Below, piece after piece: positions 17,856 through 26,624 of a DNA stretch of 64,000 nucleotides (position 1 is its first letter; each line of letters starts with the position of its first letter). The translations under genes were made by a program, and so were the position numbers. The stretch covers positions 1 through 64,000 of the forward strand of contig WRIS01000003.1 in NCBI GenBank assembly GCA_009782615.1. The letters are read 5' to 3'. The notes under the pieces are model-generated. The model was not told the DNA's origin. It did no database searches and saw nothing but the letters and a program-made list of their open reading frames with translations. The DNA is from Eggerthellaceae bacterium (GTDB lineage Bacteria > Actinomycetota > Coriobacteriia > Coriobacteriales > Eggerthellaceae).

Positions 17856-19367
17856 ATGTCACAGGCTAGAAAAAATGAACTGTTGCGAGAGCTTCCGCAA
17901 GTTGAAGAAGTGCTTAAACACCCTGATATAGTCGCGCTCAAAGAACAGCTCCCCCACACGCTCGTTGCTGATTTCGTGCGTGAAGCAATCCAAGAAGCAC
18001 GTGAAAGCATTTTGCGCTTGCGCACGCTTCCCGATGACAACAGCGCGCTTGTGGCACAGTTATCGTGCGAAGCAATAGCCCTGAAAACCCAACAAAAGGC
18101 GCAAGCGCTACAAGCGCCTTCGCTGCGCAAGGTCATCAACGTGTCGGGGATTGTCCTGCACACCAACTTAGGACGAAGCGTTTTTTCCGAGGGTGTAGCA
18201 AAAGCTGTTCTCGAAGCTGCCACGAACTACACCAATCTTGAATTTAACGCAACAACCCAAACACGCGGAAGCAGGCATGACCACTACGAACGGCTTTTGT
18301 GCGCGCTCACGGGAGCCGAAGCGGCGCTTGCGGTCAATAACAACGCCGCTGCCGTCATGATGGTATTGCAACATTTCGCTTCGGGCTATGAAGCAATCGT
18401 GTCGCGAGGAGAATTGGTAGAAATCGGCGGTTCATTTCGAGTTCCCGACATTATGCGCCTTTCACATGCCGAAATGATAGAAGTCGGCACCACTAATAGA
18501 ACGCGCCTTTCCGATTACGAAGGTGCCATCACCCCTCAAACAGCGCTTTTATTGAAAGTACACCCCTCAAACTATCGCATGGTCGGCTTTACCGAAACCG
18601 TCACTATTGCTTCTTTGCGCGAACTTGCCGACACTGTCAACGAACAACGTCTAGCAGCAACAAGGGATGCTTCTGCCCAAGTGCCCCCCCTCCTTGTTTA
18701 TGAGGATCAAGGCTCAGGCGCGCTTTTTACCTTGGATTGCTTTGGCGATGATGCCGAACAAAGCGTGGCAGAATCACTTAAGAGAGGCTCTGACCTCGTA
18801 TCATTTTCAGGTGACAAACTTTTAGGCGGTCCGCAAGCTGGAATCATCGTAGGAAGCCGCAAGCACATCGACGCCCTGAAGAAAAACCCTTTGGCACGTG
18901 CCCTTCGCCTCGACAAGATGGCGATTGCCGCGCTTGAGGCGACCCTTCGCCTTTACCTGGATAAAGACCGTGCGTTGCGCGAAATCCCTACCCTGCGGAT
19001 GCTTTCAATGCCCCTTGATGAGGTTCGCGAACACGCCCTGCGCTTACAAGACAGCATTGAAGCGGCTTTGCCAAAAGGCTTGGTTGAGCTCAGCGTTGTC
19101 GAAGAATCTGCCTTGGCAGGAGGTGGGGCGCTGCCCACCAACAATCTTGCAAGCTATGCGCTTTGCATCCGTTTCAAACAAGGGGACGCCATGACTTGTG
19201 CTACCTATTTAAGTGCGCAACACCCCGTTCCTATCATTGCCCGCATCAAAAAAGAAACGCTTCTTTGTGATGGGCGCACCTTGCTCAGCAGCGAAGAATA
19301 TGAAGAAATCGCCCGTGGCCTCAAAGGCTATTTTGAAAATCTTGCAACACGCGCGCAGAAAGGATAA
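17856..19367 (+). CDS. selA: L-seryl-tRNA(Sec) selenium transferase SelA
   Basis: 503 residues of the PLP-dependent SelA family, which converts seryl-tRNA(Sec) to selenocysteyl-tRNA(Sec) using selenophosphate. The PLP-binding lysine is in SFSGDKLLGGPQAGIIVG (about 309-326). VINVSGIVLHTNLGRS (about 93-108) and TNLEFNATTQTRGSRHDHYE are conserved substrate-binding blocks. GAAAGGTG precedes the ATG by a few nt, and selB starts 6 nt after the stop. It acts as a large cytosolic oligomer in the known family. Confidence 0.95.
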   Translation: MSQARKNELLRELPQVEEVLKHPDIVALKEQLPHTLVADFVREAIQEARESILRLRTLPDDNSALVAQLSCEAIALKTQQKAQALQAPSLRKVINVSGIVLHTNLGRSVFSEGVAKAVLEAATNYTNLEFNATTQTRGSRHDHYERLLCALTGAEAALAVNNNAAAVMMVLQHFASGYEAIVSRGELVEIGGSFRVPDIMRLSHAEMIEVGTTNRTRLSDYEGAITPQTALLLKVHPSNYRMVGFTETVTIASLRELADTVNEQRLAATRDASAQVPPLLVYEDQGSGALFTLDCFGDDAEQSVAESLKRGSDLVSFSGDKLLGGPQAGIIVGSRKHIDALKKNPLARALRLDKMAIAALEATLRLYLDKDRALREIPTLRMLSMPLDEVREHALRLQDSIEAALPKGLVELSVVEESALAGGGALPTNNLASYALCIRFKQGDAMTCATYLSAQHPVPIIARIKKETLLCDGRTLLSSEEYEEIARGLKGYFENLATRAQKG

Positions 19368-19373
19368 ATCTCG

Positions 19374-21302
19374 GTGAGCGAACATCCCAGCTTTATCCTT
19401 GGGACAGCAGGTCACATCGACCATGGCAAATCGTCTCTCATAAAAGCTCTCACGGGGACAGACCCCGATCGGCTTGAAGAAGAAAAACGCCGCGGTATCA
19501 CTATTGAACTGGGGTTCGCCCAACTCAAACTTCCCAACAACACCACCATGGGTGTGGTTGATGTTCCTGGGCACGAACGTTTCGTGCGCCAGATGATATC
19601 AGGCTCAACGGGGGTCGATGTCGCGCTGCTTTGTATTGCGGCGGATGACGGCATTATGCCCCAAACAATTGAACACTTGGCTGTGTTGCAGCTTCTTGCC
19701 ATTGAGCACTGTGTGGTTGCCATCACAAAGGCAGACTTGGTCGACGAAGACTGGCTCGCGTTCGTTGGTGATGAAATAAGAAACTATCTTGCTTCAACGC
19801 CGTATGCAACAGCTCCGATTATCCCTACGTCAAGTAAGTCGGGCTTAGGTTTTGAGGAACTGAAGGCGAGCCTCGTAGAAATCACAACCCACCACAAATC
19901 AACGCAGCGAAGCGCCGCTATGCGCCTTCCCGTAGACCGCGTATTCACCATCAAGGGCAGCGGAACAGTGGTAACAGGAACCCTTTGGAGTGGCTCGGTA
20001 GCACCCGATGATGAAGTCGAAATACTGCCCGCTAAAAAAATTGCCCGCGTAAGATCGGTGCAACTTCACGGACTTCCTACCAAGCACGCGCCCTTCGGTA
20101 ATCGTGTTGCCCTCAACCTTGTTGGTGTAACGACCGAAGAAGTGCGCCCAGGTGACTTCTTGGCAAAACCTCACGCGATAAACCCCAGTGACCGCTTTGA
20201 TGCGTCGTTTATCTATCTTGACCCCACCGAAAAATGGAAGGCACTTGAAAGTGGCTCAAGGATTCACCTTGCCCACGGAACCCGTGAAGTGTTAGGGCGT
20301 ATCCTGTTCATCAATTCCTCGAAAACCTTGAAGCCAGGAGATAGAGCCTACGTGCAAATTCGCCTGGAAGAACCACTCGCACTGTCACGCAACGACCGTT
20401 TCATCGTTCGCTCTTATTCGCCCGTGGCGGTTATTGGAGGCGGCTTTCTACTCAGAAGTCATCCCCGTCGCAAAACAAATCTGAGCGAAAGTGAATTTTC
20501 TCTGCTTGAATCTTTGGAGCGCGATGACACGAGCACCATCATCCAAAAAGCTGCCGCTTTGTACAAAGTGCCCTTTACTCTGCACAGTTTGAGCACGAGC
20601 ACCGAAATTGATGCCGCAACGGCTGCTGCCGAATTGAAGAGTCTGGTGGATGCGGGTACGCTGCTGTTCACTGAGGTGGTTTCAGGCTCGCCCCATTATG
20701 TCTCGCCCTCCGTTTTACGCAGCGCGCTCGCAAAAATCGAAAACCTGCTGATAGATTTTCATGGCAAAAATCCTGAACAGCCAGGGCTTTCAAAAAACGC
20801 CTTGCTGCAACGCTTTGACAAGAACATCAACCCGCAAGCTTTTGACGTCCTTGTTCTTGAGGCCCAAAAACAAGGAAAAGCGCACGCGGCAGGCGGCATA
20901 GTGAGCCATCCGAAAGCAGGAGCTCATCTGCAACAAACTGAAACGCAGGCAGCAGAAGCACTTTTGCAGCTTTTGCAAAACGGAGCTGCAACCCCGCTCT
21001 TGGTTCAAGATCTCTTCAAGACGGCAGACATACATTCAGGTGTTGGGCAGCGCGCGCTCAATGCTTTAGAAAAGCAGGGAAATGTCGTGCGCATCAACAA
21101 GGATATCTATTATGAAAAAAACGCCTTTGATGACCTGCTCAACAAGGCGAAAAACTATTTAGGGAAACATCAGCGCGCATCTGCTGCCGACCTCAAAGAG
21201 ACCATGGGGCTCAGCCGAAAATATGCGATACCCTTGCTTGAATATCTCGACGCTGCTTGCATCACGCGCCGCGAAGGCGACATGCGCGTCTTGATTAAAT
21301 AG
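19374..21302 (+). CDS. selB: Selenocysteine-specific elongation factor SelB
   Basis: 642 residues starting at GTG 19374. The GTPase domain shows GTAGHIDHGKSSLIKAL (G1), RRGITIELGF (G2), DVPGHERF (G3) and TKAD (G4). Domains II and III follow to about 370, then a C-terminal region (about 390-640) of tandem winged helices ending in LKETMGLSRKYAIPLLEYLD, the mRNA SECIS-binding module. SelB delivers selenocysteyl-tRNA to UGA codons bearing SECIS hairpins such as those in fdnG and selD. It is directly downstream of selA and 87 bp upstream of selC. Confidence 0.95.
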   Translation: MSEHPSFILGTAGHIDHGKSSLIKALTGTDPDRLEEEKRRGITIELGFAQLKLPNNTTMGVVDVPGHERFVRQMISGSTGVDVALLCIAADDGIMPQTIEHLAVLQLLAIEHCVVAITKADLVDEDWLAFVGDEIRNYLASTPYATAPIIPTSSKSGLGFEELKASLVEITTHHKSTQRSAAMRLPVDRVFTIKGSGTVVTGTLWSGSVAPDDEVEILPAKKIARVRSVQLHGLPTKHAPFGNRVALNLVGVTTEEVRPGDFLAKPHAINPSDRFDASFIYLDPTEKWKALESGSRIHLAHGTREVLGRILFINSSKTLKPGDRAYVQIRLEEPLALSRNDRFIVRSYSPVAVIGGGFLLRSHPRRKTNLSESEFSLLESLERDDTSTIIQKAAALYKVPFTLHSLSTSTEIDAATAAAELKSLVDAGTLLFTEVVSGSPHYVSPSVLRSALAKIENLLIDFHGKNPEQPGLSKNALLQRFDKNINPQAFDVLVLEAQKQGKAHAAGGIVSHPKAGAHLQQTETQAAEALLQLLQNGAATPLLVQDLFKTADIHSGVGQRALNALEKQGNVVRINKDIYYEKNAFDDLLNKAKNYLGKHQRASAADLKETMGLSRKYAIPLLEYLDAACITRREGDMRVLIK

Positions 21303-21376
21303 CTCCACCCCTTCTCCATTCCTATGCTTTTTATGCCGTTGGTGCCCATGAACAGCGCAATCGGGAAAGACTCGTG

Positions 21377-21385
21377 TAGTATACT
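21377..21385 (+). promoter_or_regulatory. Possible -10 box of selC
   Basis: TAGTATACT ends 4 nt before the tRNA-Sec gene and could serve as its -10 element. No convincing -35 is visible, so read-through from selB remains possible. Confidence 0.35.
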
Positions 21386-21389
21386 CCCT

Positions 21390-21487
21390 GGAGATGGATG
21401 GCACCCTGGTGGGGCCCGCGGCCTTCAAAGCCGTTGCGAGGCGTGCAGAACGTCTTGGGTGTGTTCGATTCGCACGCATCTCCGCCA
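21390..21487 (+). tRNA. selC: tRNA-Sec (anticodon UCA)
   Basis: About 98 nt including an encoded GCCA end. The acceptor arms GGAGATG and CATCTCC pair perfectly. The anticodon arm is GCGGC-CTTCAAA-GCCGT with anticodon TCA. The long variable arm GAGGCGT/ACGTCTT forms 7 bp, and the T arm is GTGTG-TTCGATT-CGCAC. The size, long variable arm and UCA anticodon identify tRNA-Sec. It lies directly after selB, so the whole selenocysteine machinery sits in one locus. Confidence 0.93.
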
Positions 21488-21586
21488 AGACGAGAGGTTT
21501 CTGCTGCAGCTTTCAGACAAAACTTACGCATTGTCCTTGCCGCGACTCTCTCAAAATTTCTGCCCCACGCGAAAAAGGAGTTTTAC

Positions 21587-22714
21587 ATGACGCTTGAGTA
21601 TCCTCCTCCCCCTGCTTCCCCTTCCAACTTTCCCGCAGGCTCCCCCTCTGCTTTTCCTTCTGCTGCGCTTTCCCAAGAACCGCCCGCGCCACCGTCTCCG
21701 CAAAAAGCGCTGCGACGCGATGTGAGAAACGTGGTGTTAGTGTTGCTTTTAGTGTGGCTTACTATGTCACTTGCTCCTGGCATCATCCTGGGCGTTCTTC
21801 TTGCTTTTTCTCCCGAGTTCCAAAGTGCGGTATTCCAGTCGATGAATGGCACTTCCATAAATATCCAAGACGTCATGGAAAATCCCCTTCTTGACCAGCT
21901 CATGTTGGACGCTTACCTGAAGTACACGCTGGTGTTAGCAATGGTTTGCGAAGCGCTCGCGCTGCTTTGGTTGCTCTTGTTGCGCGGAAAACAACTCTTT
22001 ACCTTTGATTTGGTGGCAGTCAACCAAAAAGTAAACCTTGCTGCTATCGTCAAGATTCTCGTTTTGATGCTTGGAGTGGCTTGCGTGAGTTCTCTTATCG
22101 ATTTTGCCTTGACTCCTCTTTTCGAACAGGCAGGTCTTTCGCTGACCGAATTTATGGAGGAAACTTTTTCCATGATATTTTCTTCTCCCTGGGGGCTTGT
22201 CTATGTGGTGGTTCTCGGTCCTATTATGGAAGAGATTATTTTCCGCGGGGCGATTCTTCGAAAACTCGCTCCTTACGGCTGCAATTTTGCCATCGTAGTT
22301 TCAGCGCTGCTCTTCGGGCTTTACCACATGTTTTTGCTTCAGGCTTTCAATGCCTTTTTCTTAGGCATACTCCTGGCGTATGTAGCGCTTCGCTATTCGC
22401 TCAAGTGGTCTATGGTGCTCCATATTGTCTATAACGGCATTGTTACAGGCATTTCTTTCCTTGATGTTGTGGGGATAAACCCCGAAATTGCAAATTGGGT
22501 GATTGGTGGGCTTTGCCTGGTGGCAGCTATCATGTTCTTGGTTCTTAAGCGTGATGAAATCCCCCGAATACGGCAGATGGGGCTCCCTCAAATCCCCCAC
22601 CCCTTCCGCAGTGCTTTTACGAATCCCTTCCTCGTTGGGTTTGTGGTGGTGTTCTTGGGAGCAGGAGTGCTTCTTTTGTTGCCCGAGGCACAAGCACTTC
22701 TCGCAGGACTTTAA
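21587..22714 (+). CDS. CPBP-family intramembrane metalloprotease
   Basis: 375 residues from the ATG at 21587 (AAAGGAG upstream); a longer open frame reaches back through the tRNA-Sec gene and is not credible. A Pro/Ser-rich cytosolic N-terminus (about 1-45) precedes about eight hydrophobic segments. The three CPBP (Abi) motifs are present: MEEIIFRGAIL, FGLYHM and MVLHIVYNG, giving the Glu and His residues of the membrane-embedded active site. Family members process prenylated or other membrane proteins or give bacteriocin self-immunity; the substrate here is unknown. Confidence 0.85.
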   Translation: MTLEYPPPPASPSNFPAGSPSAFPSAALSQEPPAPPSPQKALRRDVRNVVLVLLLVWLTMSLAPGIILGVLLAFSPEFQSAVFQSMNGTSINIQDVMENPLLDQLMLDAYLKYTLVLAMVCEALALLWLLLLRGKQLFTFDLVAVNQKVNLAAIVKILVLMLGVACVSSLIDFALTPLFEQAGLSLTEFMEETFSMIFSSPWGLVYVVVLGPIMEEIIFRGAILRKLAPYGCNFAIVVSALLFGLYHMFLLQAFNAFFLGILLAYVALRYSLKWSMVLHIVYNGIVTGISFLDVVGINPEIANWVIGGLCLVAAIMFLVLKRDEIPRIRQMGLPQIPHPFRSAFTNPFLVGFVVVFLGAGVLLLLPEAQALLAGL

Positions 22715-22874
22715 CAGCACTACGCACGTCATCGCGAACGCTTTTATCATCGGGGACGAACACAGTTCGTCCACGTCATTGGGAATCGCGCAGCGATGAA
22801 GCAATCTAGTCGTTGATGTGTGTTTTCGTCATTGCGGGCTCGACCCGCAATCTTAATCTCACATTATTGATGGC
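22715..22874 (+). repeat. Intergenic repeat cluster with two inverted repeats
   Basis: The gap after the CPBP gene holds a perfect 7-bp inverted repeat (GGACGAA at 22754-22760, TTCGTCC at 22766-22772), a segment reading GAATCGCGCAGCGATGAAGC, and CGTCATTGCGGG...CCCGCAATCTT (22827-22854). The last part matches 852-880 in inverted orientation. It looks like a member of a dispersed REP-like family; it may also end transcription of the convergent neighbours. Confidence 0.6.
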
Positions 22875-23414
22875 TCACAAGACAGAAGTCTTGTTATGCA
22901 GTTTTATCTTTTTCATTGCCCAATCGTAGTGACTGGCGCTCACCGAAATGCCGTAGCTGCCCAGAGTAGTAGTCCCTGTCCAGGTAAAATGCTTCTTCTC
23001 GAATAGCTCTTCGTTGCTGAAGCCTTCTATCAAAGTCATGACTTCGGCGTGGCTTTCGCAAAGCAGAGCTGTGGCATCTTCAAAAGAAGTTGACTGGTGT
23101 TTTTTCCAAAACTCAACATTCATCTCACCATACGTTTTCCAGGTGTAGGGCTCAGGCAAGAAAGGTTTCGTTTCGCCTTTAAGGTTTGCCGCTGTCCAAC
23201 TTATAAAAAGTTGGTGCCATTCGTAAAGATGAATAAGGATGTCGCGTAGGTTTTGGTCGCGCTTCCAGTGCGCTTCTTTCAGTTTGGGGTCATCGCCGAA
23301 ATTAAAGGAGGCAAAACGCCGCTCTTCAGGCATGGCGTCAACCATCCCCCATAATTTAGCCCACTGAACACCCGCTGCATCAATCAGTTCATGTTTCGTT
23401 GTTGGTCTTGGCAT
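22875..23414 (-). CDS. ClbS/DfsB-family (DUF1706) four-helix protein
   Basis: 179 residues from the ATG at 23414 (AGAGG 8 nt upstream). The N-terminus MPRPTTKHELIDAAG and the pattern of four helices, with LRDILIHLYEWHQLFISW in the middle, match the ClbS/DfsB (DUF1706) branch of the DinB-like superfamily. ClbS protects its producer from colibactin by hydrolysing the toxin's cyclopropane; most homologs have no known substrate. There is no operon partner; the neighbours are a repeat region and a DUF1697 gene 85 bp upstream on the same strand. Confidence 0.75.
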   Translation of the reverse strand: MPRPTTKHELIDAAGVQWAKLWGMVDAMPEERRFASFNFGDDPKLKEAHWKRDQNLRDILIHLYEWHQLFISWTAANLKGETKPFLPEPYTWKTYGEMNVEFWKKHQSTSFEDATALLCESHAEVMTLIEGFSNEELFEKKHFTWTGTTTLGSYGISVSASHYDWAMKKIKLHNKTSVL

Positions 23415-23499
23415 GGCCACCACCTCTTTTCCTTCTCTCTATTCTAAAGGATTATCCTGCTTGGGGCTATCTTCCCATTCGCCCCAATCAGCTCTAGCG

Positions 23500-24045
23500 C
23501 TACCCCTTTGCCAGTTCTGCCAGTTTGTTTGCTGTGGCAAAATTACGGATGGTAATCTTTTGATAGGTTGATTGCTTAGACACCGACCCCCATCTTGTGC
23601 GCGAAAACGTTGCCATCGGCGCAGACCAGAATATCAGCTTTCCGTGATAGGCAACTTTTTCATATTCGGGCTTGATTTCGCCCACTTCAGCACATATATC
23701 CGCTGCCGTTGCGGGAGAGATAACGAAGAGGGCATTGTGCTTTGAATCGGCAGAGCCGTCCCACCATTTCGGTGCGTGAGAAAGAGCATCCGACAGTTCC
23801 CTGACCGTCAAAACAGCAACAGAAATATGCAAACCAAAGTGCTCAAAAATCAAGGCTTCGCAAGCAGACTGTATAGCAACGTCATCCTTGTCGCTTGAAA
23901 ATATAACATTTCCACTATTGATATAAGTCCGCACATCGCTAAAGCCCGCTTCGGCAAATGCCGCCTTGAGCTGCTTCATGTCAATTTTGTTGTTGCCGCC
24001 GACATTTATGCCGCGCAGCAAAGCAATATAGGTTTCACTGCTCAT
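23500..24045 (-). CDS. DUF1697 family protein
   Basis: 181 residues from the ATG at 24045 (AGGAAAG upstream). YIALLRGINVGGNNKIDMKQLK at the N-terminus and the RTYINSGNVIFSS block are the DUF1697 signature. The family is a small cytosolic alpha/beta protein of unknown function, common as single genes in many bacteria. Nothing in the neighbourhood suggests a role. Confidence 0.8.
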   Translation of the reverse strand: MSSETYIALLRGINVGGNNKIDMKQLKAAFAEAGFSDVRTYINSGNVIFSSDKDDVAIQSACEALIFEHFGLHISVAVLTVRELSDALSHAPKWWDGSADSKHNALFVISPATAADICAEVGEIKPEYEKVAYHGKLIFWSAPMATFSRTRWGSVSKQSTYQKITIRNFATANKLAELAKG

Positions 24046-24093
24046 TTTCGCTTTCCTCAACTTCCTTACCTCGAAATCGGATTATTCCCGTAA

Positions 24094-25112
24094 TTAGCTC
24101 AGATTGCCTTCGGCGAGATACGTCATGTCCGCTCTTTCCTTTGCCGCTCTAAGAGCCGAGCGAATCTTTTCTTCGAATTCTTTTTTGGACGGCAGCGATG
24201 TCCAGTATTCCGCAACCAATATGCCATCCTTTTGCATATCCAGTAGCTCGATTTGCTCACGGCTCGTCTCTGCGCAAAGAATCAACCCAATGGGAGCCTC
24301 TTCTCCTTCTTTTCGTTCATGACGCTCCAGCCATTTAAGGTACAGTTCCATTTGCCCTTTATCACGGGCATGAAACTGCCCGATCTTCAGCTCGATTGCA
24401 ACAAGCCGACGCAGCGGACGAGAAAAGAAGAGGAGATCAAGGGTAAAATCCTTTCCGTCGATAATCATCCTTTTTTGTCGTTCGATGAAAGCCATCCCCT
24501 TCCCAACCTCAAGTATAAATGCTTCAAGATCCCGAAGGATTGCTGCCTCTAAGTCGGTCTCAAGAAATGCCCCGTGAAGACCAAGAGCATCCAGGAGGTA
24601 AGGATCCTTAAACGTCCCGAACGGAATATCTTGGCGCTTTGTAGTTTGGATGCTGGCGATATCAGCCCTCTCAAATGTTTTGCGTTCTATCAGTTTGTGC
24701 AGTTCGCGTTTACTAAGTCGATGGTTTGCCGCTTCAGACAGGTAGAACAGCTTTGCTTCTGTATCTTCTAGGGGAGAATTTCCACTATATGTGACCAACT
24801 CAATTGTGTCGCCGCTGGCGACACAATCTCAAACTCAGGGAATTGCTTTGCGAACTGCACCATTCTAAGCAAGTTGCGATACTCGAAGCTACGGCCATAC
24901 TCCCTTTGCAGCTGTGTCGCCAACGTCGCCACAATTCGTTTTCCGTAGTCAGCGCGCTCGCTTTCGAGGATGTTTTGGTTAACCTCTTTGCCTACACACC
25001 AAAAGAGAAAAGTCTTTGTGGCGTTGGCATGGGAATAGACATTTTCTCGAGCCTGTTCAATAAGATGAGAGATTTTCTCAAACAATACGTTTGTTGATTC
25101 TGTCAACTCCAT
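24094..25112 (-). pseudogene. DUF1016/YhcG-type PDDEXK nuclease gene, split by a frameshift
   Basis: Two frames together make one YhcG-like protein. The upstream part (24768-25112) has the DUF1016 N-terminal domain ending QLSWSHIVEILP. The downstream part (24094-24798) has the C-terminal nuclease domain with LDLLFFSRPLRRLVAIELK (PD-(D/E)XK-like) and FHARDKGQMELYLKWL. In intact relatives the segment after SWSH continues into the EAA-NW-type helix, here LEDTEAKLFYLSEAANHRLS in the second frame. The junction is a run of four G (C on the coding strand) at 24771-24774; adding one base restores a single frame. It is either a true pseudogene, a slippage site or an assembly error. Confidence 0.75.
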
Positions 25113-25562
25113 AATGTTCCTCCGATAGATAATTCAACCGTACGGTACGGTAAATCCTATTGTAGCGCATGTTATTAAGGAAGCTTCTGTACCTGGTAAC
25201 GAGCCACAGCATTTAATTTGTTAAGACAAGTTGAGTTCTTTTCCATTGAGAAAGAATTCGTTATCAGTAATAATCGTAGCCTAGCTAAGAATAGTCAAGC
25301 GTACAGAAATTCGGGCGTATGGGCGTTTCCGAAAACGCCTCGCTACAAAAGCAAAAGGAGCGATTATCTTGAAAATTAACCGACTACTCGAAATGGTCAT
25401 GGAAGTCACGGCTGGTAACCACCTCGACCGAGCCGTGCTGGGCGACGAACCTACTATTGCTTCCTCGTCCGCTTTTCAAGGTGCCATTTTGGAACCTTGA
25501 AAACTCTCCGTCGCTATCGCTCACTTGGAAAATGTCCGAGATTAGTAGGTCAGGTCAATTAT
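25113..25562. other. Intergenic region with palindromes and a weak small ORF
   Basis: No convincing gene in about 450 bp. A perfect 15-bp palindrome (ACCGTACGGTACGGT, 25137-25151) sits 25 bp before the DUF1016 start and could be an operator. A 7-bp hairpin (GGCGTTT/AAACGCC) lies near 25322-25339. A 43-codon frame at 25369-25500 (TTG start, AAAAGGAG upstream) starts KINRLLEMVM, like the N-terminus of WYL/YafY-type regulators, then diverges; it may be a gene remnant. Confidence 0.35.
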
Positions 25563-25647
25563 TGGTGCGGGCGAAGGGACTCGAACCCCCACAGGTTTCC
25601 CTACCAGATCCTAAGTCTGGCGCGTCTGCCAATTCCGCCACGCCCGC
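25563..25647 (-). tRNA. tRNA-Leu (anticodon UAG)
   Basis: On the minus strand the acceptor GCGGGCG pairs with CGCCCGC and is followed by an encoded ACCA. The anticodon arm is CCAGA-CTTAGGA-TCTGG with anticodon TAG, a short class II variable arm follows, and the T arm contains GGTTCGAGTCC. Confidence 0.93.
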
Positions 25648-25716
25648 ATATAAAGAGTCGTTTCTGCGTGCTCGTCTCCCCAAGCCGCCAAAACGAGAAT
25701 CCCCATGATACCAGAA

Positions 25717-25742
25717 AAGAAGCGCCCGAGTGGGCGCTTCTT
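25717..25742 (-). terminator. Intrinsic terminator after the membrane-protein gene
   Basis: A perfect 11-bp stem (AAGAAGCGCCC with GGGCGCTTCTT, 4-nt loop) is followed on the minus strand by TTC and a pyrimidine tract. It separates the gene ending at 25796 from the tRNA-Leu gene. Confidence 0.8.
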
Positions 25743-25795
25743 CGCAGTACCAAATTGTTGAGCCGTACACTCAAAGTGCTTCAGCGTACCTTAAA

Positions 25796-26611
25796 CTAAG
25801 CAGCAGCTTTGAGTTCGTCCTCTTCTTCAGCGGTGGCATCCGCCGCATCAGCAGCATCGTCTGCAACGTTCGTGGCATCAACGGCATCATCACCAGAGTC
25901 TTTTCCGCCATCAACGCCCTTGGTAATGTTAAAGTGACCCGCACAAAGTTTGCACATGCGAACCTTGTTTACGTCAAAAGCATCGTCTACCGTACCGTCT
26001 CTGAGGTTGTTCTCAGAAATCCTATTGAGCGCCGAGCAATCCTCCCATGTGTGATAAACCCTGCTGTTCGTTGACCACTTGACATGGTTCGCGCCAAAGT
26101 CGCTCGATTCTGCATTTTCACGCATAACTTGCTGGAGATATTCCTCTGAAATCGGGTTGGGTTCATAAGATAGGCCCACCGCAGCAAGCAAGCAAACGCC
26201 TGCCAAAATCGATACCCATGTTTTAGTTTTCTTGTCCATATTCTTGTCGGTAAGCAGGAACAGCAATATGGGGAAGAAGGCGATAACCGCAACGATAGCA
26301 CCCAACTGAGTCTTGATAAAAAACTCAACAGGATTCTTTTCCGAAGGCGGATCGATTTTGTTGGCACGCTTCCACAGGAAGGAGCCGATAACAACCAAAA
26401 TCAAATCTAGGATAAGAGCGCCGATAATAAATGGCGTAGAATTCGCTACATCGAATTTTTGCAGGATAAAGAGTATCCCCACCACTTCACAAACTATGGC
26501 TAACACCCAAAGGGCTATTGCTATTGCCCTCAGTGTTGTGGGATTCCCACTTGGTATTACGTACGTTTCTTTTCCAGTAGCTGCTGGTGCATCAGTTTTC
26601 TTTTCAGGCAT
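25796..26611 (-). CDS. Membrane protein with C-terminal His/Cys motif, function unknown
   Basis: 271 residues from the ATG at 26611 (GGAGG 5 nt upstream). Four hydrophobic helices are visible at about 26-50, 58-80, 100-120 and 130-148. An extramembrane domain follows with VYHTWEDCSALNRISENN and VRMCKLCAG. This spacing, a His and Cys followed by CxxC, resembles small treble-clef-like modules (for example YHxxxC...CxxC) seen at the ends of secreted or membrane proteins. The last 40 residues are Ala/Asp/Glu-rich. It is preceded 13 bp upstream by the Gly-rich protein gene, forming a two-gene unit. I do not recognise a function. Confidence 0.7.
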   Translation of the reverse strand: MPEKKTDAPAATGKETYVIPSGNPTTLRAIAIALWVLAIVCEVVGILFILQKFDVANSTPFIIGALILDLILVVIGSFLWKRANKIDPPSEKNPVEFFIKTQLGAIVAVIAFFPILLFLLTDKNMDKKTKTWVSILAGVCLLAAVGLSYEPNPISEEYLQQVMRENAESSDFGANHVKWSTNSRVYHTWEDCSALNRISENNLRDGTVDDAFDVNKVRMCKLCAGHFNITKGVDGGKDSGDDAVDATNVADDAADAADATAEEEDELKAAA

Positions 26612-26624
26612 GGTTTCCTCCACT

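Noticed and set aside
17030-18223. Long minus-strand open frame (397 codons) opposite selD and selA
   Set aside because: It is antisense to two well-supported genes, has no recognisable domain and spans the gap between them.
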